Notes under the pieces: model-generated
The model's input: only the letters and a program-made list of their open reading frames with translations
Database searches by the model: none
What the model was told of the DNA's origin: nothing
Source: Thermomonas alba
GTDB taxonomy: Bacteria > Pseudomonadota > Gammaproteobacteria > Xanthomonadales > Xanthomonadaceae
Direction: 5' to 3'
Assembly (NCBI RefSeq): GCF_022419205.1
Contig: NZ_JAJOZU010000003.1
Coordinates: 361,864-425,863, forward strand
DNA: 64,000 nucleotides
Position numbers and translations under genes: made by a program
Shown here: positions 59,601 to 64,000 of the stretch, one piece after another
Layout: every line of letters begins with the position of its first letter
How positions within the stretch are numbered: the first letter of the stretch is position 1

Positions 59601-60998
59601 CCGGTGGTGGCGTATGGGGAGTATCGTGCCTTTGGCCCTGCGACGATGGTGCAGTATGGCAACGGGCTGAGCGGTGGCCGCAACTACGATGGCAGCGGCC
59701 GGCTGACGGGGATCAGCACCAGTGACGTCTCGGGCCCGCTGCAGAGCCTGACCTATGGGTATGACGTGGCGAACCGGATCACGGCGATCACCCACGGGGT
59801 GCAAGCGGCGCTGACCCAGCGGTACGGCTATGACGGGCTGGGCCGGCTGACCAGTGCCGCATTGGCGGGCGGCAACGTAAGCACCTATGCCTACGATGCG
59901 GTGGGCAACCGGACGCAGCAGGACGACACCCTGCCGGCGGGGAGCATTCGGTATGTTGTGGCTGGGGACAGCAACCGGCTGCTGCAGGTGATCCGCAACG
60001 GCCAGGGGTGGGGGTTGAGCTACGACGCCAACGGGTCGGTGACGGCGTACACGGACAGCGCCGGGGTGAGGCATACCCTGGGGTATGATCCGTTTGGCCG
60101 GCTGGCGCAGCATACGGCACAGGGCGCGACCACGTGGTACACGGTGAACGCGCTGGACCAGCGGGTGGCCAAGCGCACCCCCAGCGGGTCAAGCCGCTAT
60201 GTGTATGGGGGGTTCAGCCAGCTGCTGGCTGAGAACACCAACGGCCAGTGGACCAGTTACATCTACAACGGCAGCGAACCGGTGGCGCTGGTGCGCAACA
60301 ACCAGCTGTATGACCTGCACACCGACCACCTGGGCCGGCCGCAGCTGGCGACGGATGCCGGCCAGCAGGTGGTGTGGAAGGCGGCGAATAGCGCATTTGG
60401 TCGCAGCGTGACCCTCGACACCTTCGGCGGGCTGAACCTGGGCTTCCCGGGGCAGTACTACGACGCCGAATCCGGCCTCTGGCACAACGGCTACCGCGAA
60501 TACGAGGCCAGCCTGGGCCGCTACCTGCAGTCCGACCCGATCGGGCTGGTGGGGGGTGTGAATACGTATGCCTATGTCGGGGGGAATCCGGTTTCGTTTG
60601 TTGATCCGTTAGGTTTGAAATGCACTTACTCGCAAACTACCGGGGCAATTAGTTGTGTGGATGATAAAACCGGGCAAATATATTATTCGGCTACAGGATA
60701 TGCGGGGACTGGTCAGGGTAGAAATAATCCGTCCGCCCAGGGCATGCAAGGAATAGGTCCGATTCCGAGAGGCGTGTGGCAGTTGATTGGCAAATGGTAC
60801 GACAGTCCTAACACGGGTAGAAATACTGTTGTTCTTAAGCCGTTGGCTGGAAATGAGTGCGAAGGTTCGGGTAGGGACTGTTCTTCTTTTAGAATTCATG
60901 GAAACAATAAAAGAAACGATGCATCTCATGGGTGCATTGTCTTGCCTCCCGACAGAATTAAAATTCCGATTGGCGAGACGGTTGAGGTGGTTGAGTGA
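56616..60998 (+). CDS. secreted RHS/YD-repeat protein with C-terminal Tlde1-like (DUF2778) toxin domain
   Basis: A 1460-residue polymorphic-toxin-like protein. A Sec signal ([20 protein letters not shown]...GKAMA) starts it, so export would not need a T6SS, and no PAAR or VgrG domain is seen. A DUF6531-like segment (around 124-200: [10 protein letters not shown]-type [20 protein letters not shown]) leads to many YD repeats (about 230-1230). The conserved RHS core ends near residue 1334 ([20 protein letters not shown], then DPLGL). The last 126 residues are distinct, of lower GC, and carry FRIHGNN with H1428 and [12 protein letters not shown] with C1440, the HxxN...SxGC signature of L,D-transpeptidase-like Tlde1 toxins, which damage peptidoglycan in the periplasm. 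Start 56616 has an ggagag site. The immunity gene overlaps its stop. Confidence 0.85.
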   Translation: MWSIGKGLRLFAVLVAMFLASGKAMAMIQVCVEISPEYSYVKADGTVVVQAAKRHCYQYYTSLDFGYGGLARQEKRFDQYLDRWYGGGGFDRVTTDKANSRDAVVKAVEPDCNKGKTPQKTDKPVIIATGNKVLDEMDFIVPSYDEYPLVVARNYDKSLVRTGIFGPRWASSLERTLSFQYGSLQCHGRLDRIESCATGGAALDAIYANRSSGFAWKFTAASDGRWVSGDEATLTASGSGWLLTLKDGSSELYDAYGRPLKVSDPRGVGLTYGYNASNQLATVTHSSGRSLALSWAGDKVAAITAPNGKIYRYSYTADGYLAGVVYPDNLGTRTYHYEDANQPGGLTGISINGVRYSRYAYYPDGRVAWSGLEGGVERSQFKYGADATGEYTEVTNALGQTTRYLLTNVDGRKIVTGVRRPLSPTCAAAARDTMYDSKGNVDYEVDAYGVTTDYSYDDDGRLIQKVTGIGLNGETDQSQITQYVWDATYKTRLNEVRVFAASTNQLLNTTTYTYYPDDDSRRRLLKSVAVTNYGGGTVGTLVTSYDYTLHPNGLVASMTVDGPLPGTGDAVTKTYDKAGNLLTVTNSLGHVTRYEDYNALGLPGKVTNPNGGVTWYTYNARDQVLTEKRYDAGAYQTTTYSYDARGRLSSVTTPDGVAVRYDYDNFDRLVQVSRDELYSSYAKDGLEPPTAFERYTYNLLSQVTKIETGLEYSRAVGPATLLSSQPGDGMGMWVCDPVDPSDCGGPTRISVIQTTTYLDYDTSGFLSARRGSNGQRVTYHYNANGDLDAETDALGNQTTYGYDRQRRRNRITDAMGGTTWTSYTPLGQISQVIDPRGLVTQYVYDGLGNLLSQTSPDTGTTRLTYNAVGQQTQLQRADGSVTTYTYDALGRLATVASGGQVRTFTYDSCGNGKGQLCQATTTGGTATTTRFTYTPWGQVATRQDSVNGATDTTTYSYDGMQRLTGIQYPSGVRVGYGYADGHLWQITATVNGVTMPVVAYGEYRAFGPATMVQYGNGLSGGRNYDGSGRLTGISTSDVSGPLQSLTYGYDVANRITAITHGVQAALTQRYGYDGLGRLTSAALAGGNVSTYAYDAVGNRTQQDDTLPAGSIRYVVAGDSNRLLQVIRNGQGWGLSYDANGSVTAYTDSAGVRHTLGYDPFGRLAQHTAQGATTWYTVNALDQRVAKRTPSGSSRYVYGGFSQLLAENTNGQWTSYIYNGSEPVALVRNNQLYDLHTDHLGRPQLATDAGQQVVWKAANSAFGRSVTLDTFGGLNLGFPGQYYDAESGLWHNGYREYEASLGRYLQSDPIGLVGGVNTYAYVGGNPVSFVDPLGLKCTYSQTTGAISCVDDKTGQIYYSATGYAGTGQGRNNPSAQGMQGIGPIPRGVWQLIGKWYDSPNTGRNTVVLKPLAGNECEGSGRDCSSFRIHGNNKRNDASHGCIVLPPDRIKIPIGETVEVVE

Positions 60999-61453
60999 AC
61001 ATAAAATATGCTTTGTTCGCTATTTTTTTAATTTGGTTTCCGGCGTCTAATGTTTATGCAAATGGATTGGAGTTAGTTGAACTAATCGATGGGAGGGAGA
61101 TAAGGGTTCAATTGTTTAATGGTGTGCCTTTATCTGGGTCGTGTTCGGGGTGGCGATGGGGGGCTGAGGGCGAGTGCCCTTCAATGCAGATATCAGAAAT
61201 TAATATCGATGTTGATGGCAAGGAGATTTTTATCCCGCGTTCAGCTTATTCGGACCTGGCTGCGCCCACGAAGATCAAATTGTTGCCCGGGAAAAAGAAT
61301 ACGGGTTTCGATTTGGTTATTTCTGGCGGTGATGCGGCGCTTGCTTTTCAGGCAGTATTATCGTTCTCTTTCAATAGAATACTGCAAAGAAAAGTTTTCT
61401 CTATGGAATTTAAGGATAAGGCTTGGGAGCAAACCCGATACTCCTTTCCGTAA
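60995..61453 (+). CDS. putative periplasmic immunity protein for the RHS-Tlde1 toxin
   Basis: A 152-residue protein with a signal peptide ([22 protein letters not shown]), then a soluble domain ([40 protein letters not shown]) rich in beta strand and with two cysteines. The start is GTG 60995, which overlaps the RHS stop as GTGA, so both are translated together. The location and periplasmic targeting match a toxin acting on the cell wall. I recognise no family, so the immunity role is inferred from position, coupling and localisation. It is AT-rich like the toxin tip. An IS5-family element has inserted 8 bases after its stop. Confidence 0.7.
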   Translation: MNIKYALFAIFLIWFPASNVYANGLELVELIDGREIRVQLFNGVPLSGSCSGWRWGAEGECPSMQISEINIDVDGKEIFIPRSAYSDLAAPTKIKLLPGKKNTGFDLVISGGDAALAFQAVLSFSFNRILQRKVFSMEFKDKAWEQTRYSFP

Positions 61454-61461
61454 GCCTCTAG

Positions 61462-62628
61462 GGAAGGTCTGAACAACCCGCCCTGACGCCTCGATCCCGG
61501 CCTTCCAAGGCAGATTTTTGTCTCGAATGCCGTTCCAATGCCCTGTATACGCGCCGTTTCCGGCGCTTTCAGGCGGGTTTCCCCGCCTTACAGGCGCACC
61601 AACCCTGTCGCCGGCATCAACTGCCGGCGCACCATCCACAGATTCGACAGCGCAAACAGCGTCAGCACCTGGGCCGCGTTCTTCGCGATGCCGCGGTAGC
61701 GCACCTTCATGTAGCCGAACTGCCGCTTGATCACCCGGAACGGGTGCTCCACCTTCGCCCGCAGGCTCGCCTTGTAGCGCTCCCAGCGCTCGGCGTAGCG
61801 CCGCTCGCGCTGGTTCTTCATCGCGCGCAGCTTCGACGGCTTCTCCGCGATCAGGAACGCCGCCGCCACGTCCCGCAGCTCCTCGCGCTTCTCGGCACCC
61901 GTGTAGCCGCTGTCGCCGCAGACGGTGTCCTCCTCGCCGTGCAGCAGCTTGTGCGCCTGCGTCACGTCCGCCACGTTCGCCGCCGTGCATTCCACGTGGT
62001 GTACCAGACCGGACACGTCATCGACGCCAATGTGCGCCTTCATCCCGAAGTACCACTGGTTGCCCTTCCTGGTCTGGTGCATCTCCGGGTCGCGCTCACC
62101 ATCCTGGTTCTTCGTCGAACTCGGCGCGTTGATGATCGTCGCATCGACGATCGTCCCCGACCGAAGGCTCAGACCCTTGCGCTGAAGGTGGGCATTGACC
62201 TGCGCAAACAGCTTCTCGGCCAGCCCGTGCGTCTCCAACAGCCGGCGGAAGTTGAGGATCGTCGTCTCGTCCGGGATGTCGGCAAGCCCGCCCAACTGCG
62301 CGAAGCGGCGCATCACCGGCGTGTCCACCAGCGCCTCTTCCATCGCCGGATCAGACAGCGCGTACCACTGCTGCAGGAAGTGAATGCGCAGCATCGTCGC
62401 CAAGGGGTAGGGCTGCCGGCCGGGACGGCCCGATTGCGGGTAATGCGGCTCGATCAAGGCCAGCAGCGCCTTCCACGGCACCACTTGGTCCATCTCCGCC
62501 AGGAACACCTCACGCCGCGTGCGCTTGCGACCCATGCCTTCGGCATCACCGAACGATAGCTGCATCGAACTCACCCTTGAACCGATGACCCATTCTCGCT
62601 GAAAGTGGCGGAGTTGTTCAGACCTTCC
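61462..62628. mobile_element. complete IS5-family insertion sequence (copy A, 1167 bp)
   Basis: Termini are ggaaggtctgaacaac at both ends, in inverted orientation, and the flanks are a perfect ctag 4-base duplication (61458-61461 and 62629-62632). IS5-group elements typically use YTAR targets, which fits. Insertion is 8 bases downstream of the putative immunity gene. A partial second copy starts at 63098, and the two MITE-like elements share the termini. Confidence 0.92.
61588..62574 (-). CDS. IS5-family transposase (copy A)
   Basis: A 328-residue DDE transposase: MSSMQLSFGDAEGMGRKRTR N terminus, RMLRIHFLQQWYALSDPAME-like helix region, DDE residues in TIVDATIINAPSS, HQTRKGNQWYFGMKAHIGVD and TVCGDSGYTGAEKREELRDV, and a Y(2)R(3)E(6)K-type C-terminal block (VEHPFRVIKRQFGYMKVRYR). 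It occupies most of the element; its reading frame is intact, so the copy could be active and could mobilise the short elements with the same ends. Confidence 0.93.
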   Translation of the reverse strand: MSSMQLSFGDAEGMGRKRTRREVFLAEMDQVVPWKALLALIEPHYPQSGRPGRQPYPLATMLRIHFLQQWYALSDPAMEEALVDTPVMRRFAQLGGLADIPDETTILNFRRLLETHGLAEKLFAQVNAHLQRKGLSLRSGTIVDATIINAPSSTKNQDGERDPEMHQTRKGNQWYFGMKAHIGVDDVSGLVHHVECTAANVADVTQAHKLLHGEEDTVCGDSGYTGAEKREELRDVAAAFLIAEKPSKLRAMKNQRERRYAERWERYKASLRAKVEHPFRVIKRQFGYMKVRYRGIAKNAAQVLTLFALSNLWMVRRQLMPATGLVRL

Positions 62629-62632
62629 CTAG

Positions 62633-63000
62633 CAGGGCAGCCGAATACGGAGAGTCTTGTCTCTGCGATTCTACATGACGTCTTTCAGCCATATGTCGAT
62701 GCTGCGCGCACGGGATTGAAATTTGGGGGGTGCATGCTAGTGTGTGGTGCAGACGCAACCATTGGTGTTACGCCAAGCACCTTCCTTCAGAATCGCGCAC
62801 AGGGTGTTGCGCTGAGTGCGGCGGACAAGGCAGCGAAACAAGTTATTGATGATGTGACCCGAGCTTGTATGTCCAGAACGGCAGAGAGGATTGGCGCAAA
62901 GTTAGCAGCTAAAGTGACGCCGGGAGTAAATGCAATAGATGCTGGGCTTACTGCCTATGATTTTGGTACATGCACACTCAAGTGCGGTCCAGGTTTGTGA
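62633..63000 (+). pseudogene. orphan 3' fragment of a secreted or toxin-tip protein
   Basis: An AT-rich open frame with no usable start after the IS5 right end. It reads GQPNTESLVSAILHDVFQPY, then GLKFGGCMLVCGADATIGVT, KQVIDDVTRACMSRTAERIG and FGTCTLKCGPGL, about 122 residues with six cysteines. The opening residues immediately follow the ctag target duplication and would continue an upstream frame (LAGQPN), reminiscent of sequence that follows DPLG in RHS proteins. I interpret it as a displaced C-terminal tip, with its N-terminal part lost through IS insertion or rearrangement. The domain family is not recognised. Confidence 0.45.
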
Positions 63001-63003
63001 GAG

Positions 63004-63108
63004 ATGCGAATTCTCGTCATTATTTTTTCGTCCTTTGTGGCCATTGGTTGCGTCTACTTCGCCGCCTTGCTGAAGCACGCAAAAGCTCATGATCTAAGGA
63101 AGGTCTGA
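63004..63108 (+). pseudogene. membrane protein truncated by the second IS5 copy
   Basis: Starting at ATG 63004, the frame reads MRILVIIFSSFVAIGCVYFA with the following ALLKHAKAHDL, one membrane helix, and is cut by the IS5 copy at 63098, where it quickly ends. It follows the orphan tip by 3 bases. It could be the start of a partner immunity gene of membrane-protein type, but too little is left to tell. Confidence 0.45.
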
Positions 63109-63514
63109 ACAACCCGCCCTGACGCCTCGATCTCGGTCTCCCAAGGCAGATTTTTGTCTCGAATGCCGTTCCAATGCCCTGTATACGCGCCGTTTCCGGC
63201 GCTTTCAGGCGGGTTTCCCCGCCTTACAGGCGCACCAACCCTGTCGCCGGCAACAACCGCCGGCGCGCCATCCACAGGTTCGACAGCGCAAACAGCGTCA
63301 GCACCTGCGCCGCGTTCTTCGCCAGGCCGCGGTAGCGCACCTTCGTGTAGCCGAACTGCCGCTTGATCACCCGGAACGGGTGCTCCACCTTCGCCCGCAG
63401 ACTGGCCTTGTAGCGCTCCCACCGCTCGGCGTAGCGCCGCTCGCGCTCGTTCTTCATCGCACGCAGCTTCGACGGCTTCTCCGCGATCAGGAATCCGGCG
63501 TCCACGTCCTGCAG
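63098..63514. mobile_element. partial IS5-family element (copy B)
   Basis: From the terminal ggaaggtctgaacaac at 63098 the sequence is nearly identical to copy A for about 417 bases, then stops abruptly at gcag (63511-63514), where a different IS begins. Flank ctaa (63094-63097) precedes it. The other half is absent from the window. Confidence 0.9.
63224..63514 (-). pseudogene. IS5 transposase remnant (copy B, C-terminal 97 residues)
   Basis: Matches the C-terminal part of the copy A transposase from AEKPSKLRAMKNERERRYAE to LPATGLVRL with a few substitutions. The catalytic N-terminal two-thirds are missing, so it is inactive. Confidence 0.9.
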
Positions 63515-64000
63515 GGCACTTCTCGAAACCTCCCTCCCCCTTGCAGCCCGTGAGCCGGCATGATGGCGCCCATGAGCACATCGCGCATCAAGCCCTCGTC
63601 CTTCTGGCGCTCTCAGCCCGGCGCTGACCTGTTCGTGCAAGACCAACGCCAAGCCAAGCTCGGCGGCTTCATCGCCAACCTGGCAGCAATGGACGAACTG
63701 ATCGACTTCGCGGCCATTGCCGCCCGGGTCGACACCGCCTGCCCTCGCGCTGACCGTAGCAAAGGCGGGCGCCCGCCGTACCCCACCGAGGTGATGGTGC
63801 GGCTGCTGTTCATCCAGTCGCTGTACAACCTCAGCGACGAGGACTGCGAGTACCAGGTGCTGGACCGCATGAGCTTCCAGCACTTCTGCCGCCTGGACGG
63901 AGCACTGCACATCCCCGATGCGCGCACGCTGTGGAGTTTCAAGCAGCGCTTGGCCCAAGGCGGTCTGGGCGGCCGCGCCATCTTCGAGGCGGTGAGCCTG
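63515..64000. mobile_element. second type of IS5-family element, left part
   Basis: Starts at about 63515 (ggcacttctcgaaacc) inside copy B of the first IS and runs off the window. Its inverted repeat could not be compared with a right end. It carries the transposase gene at 63560. Confidence 0.65.
63560..64000 (+). CDS. IS5-family transposase, second type (partial at window end)
   Basis: The 5' 147 codons of a transposase (MMAPMSTSRIKPSSFWRSQP, then KLGGFIANLAAMDELIDFAA, GGRPPYPTEVMVRLLFIQSL and YQVLDRMSFQHFCRLDGALH, HIPDARTLWSFKQRLAQGGL). The N-terminal layout is that of another IS5-family subgroup, different from copies A and B. ATG 63560, 63563 and 63572 are all possible starts. The 3' part lies beyond the window. 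Confidence 0.82.
   Translation, partial: MMAPMSTSRIKPSSFWRSQPGADLFVQDQRQAKLGGFIANLAAMDELIDFAAIAARVDTACPRADRSKGGRPPYPTEVMVRLLFIQSLYNLSDEDCEYQVLDRMSFQHFCRLDGALHIPDARTLWSFKQRLAQGGLGGRAIFEAVSL

Noticed and set aside
57400-60100. Repeated short motifs resembling a repeat array
   Set aside because: They are YD repeats in one long coding frame, spaced irregularly, not CRISPR repeats with unique spacers.
57360-60113. Open frames antisense to the RHS gene
   Set aside because: They follow the periodicity of YD repeats on the opposite strand and have no independent support.
56616-60998. RHS protein as a type VI secretion effector
   Set aside because: No PAAR, VgrG or other T6SS gene in the window and the N terminus is a Sec signal; T6SS delivery cannot be supported here.
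61462-62628. IS5 insertion breaking the immunity gene
   Set aside because: The immunity stop codon (61451-61453) lies 8 bases before the IS, so the gene is intact.
55237-64000. Second copy of the ssrA 3' end as an att site
   Set aside because: I looked for a repeat of the T-arm and acceptor sequence and saw none before the window end.

Overview
The window is a high-GC chromosomal segment of a gammaproteobacterium, most likely of the Xanthomonadaceae/Lysobacteraceae. The gene content fits that family: acnA and acnB both present, a GacA-type regulator beside rne, the nfuA / repetitive transmembrane protein pair, a TonB-like protein next to sbcB and serS, and an ssrA tag reading ANDDNYALAA. I cannot name a genus or species from sequence alone. 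Most genes are housekeeping, tightly packed and often translationally coupled by 4-base ATGA overlaps.

Layout. 1-6.9 kb: a frameshifted DUF6671 gene, a Sua5/YrdC tRNA-modification gene, a long-type isocitrate dehydrogenase with a divergent winged-helix regulator, a methyltransferase and an acyltransferase. 6.9-13.4 kb: cytochrome b561, a DUF885 lipoprotein, an M13 metalloprotease, a periplasmic peroxiredoxin and membrane proteins. 13.4-20.6 kb: acnA and acnB enclose a GGDEF-type protein and a vapBC module. 20.6-26.3 kb: hflD-mnmA-NUDIX, clpS-clpA and a phosphopantetheinyl transferase. 26.3-30.5 kb: a cobalamin riboswitch in front of nrdA-nrdB-thioesterase. 30.5-38.8 kb: three exported proteins of poorly known function, sbcB, a TonB-like protein, serS, a LysR regulator, tRNA-Ser and gacA. 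38.8-48.4 kb: rne, rluC, phhB, nfuA, asnS and an A-type Fe-S carrier. 48.5-54.3 kb: rpsF-rpsR-rplI, dnaB, alr and a wax-ester synthase/DGAT. 54.4-55.6 kb: an OmpA-type lipoprotein and ssrA (tmRNA).

Downstream of ssrA the character changes. From 55.6 kb to the end lies an accessory, partly AT-rich region: an ISL3-type transposase remnant, a 1460-residue secreted RHS/YD-repeat protein ending in a Tlde1-like (DUF2778) L,D-transpeptidase-fold domain, a GTGA-overlapping gene for a signal-peptide protein that is very probably its periplasmic immunity protein, a complete IS5-family element, an orphan protein tip plus a truncated membrane protein, and a second IS5 copy interrupted by a different IS.

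Two palindrome-rich 150-175 bp elements (16.3 and 52.5 kb) share the 16-base terminus of the IS5 element and behave like MITEs it could mobilise. One has inserted exactly in frame into the signal peptide of the GGDEF protein; the other supplies the stop codon of alr. The strongest candidates for follow-up are the RHS-Tlde1/immunity pair, the MITE/IS5 family with its coding consequences, and the B12-riboswitch-controlled class I ribonucleotide reductase.
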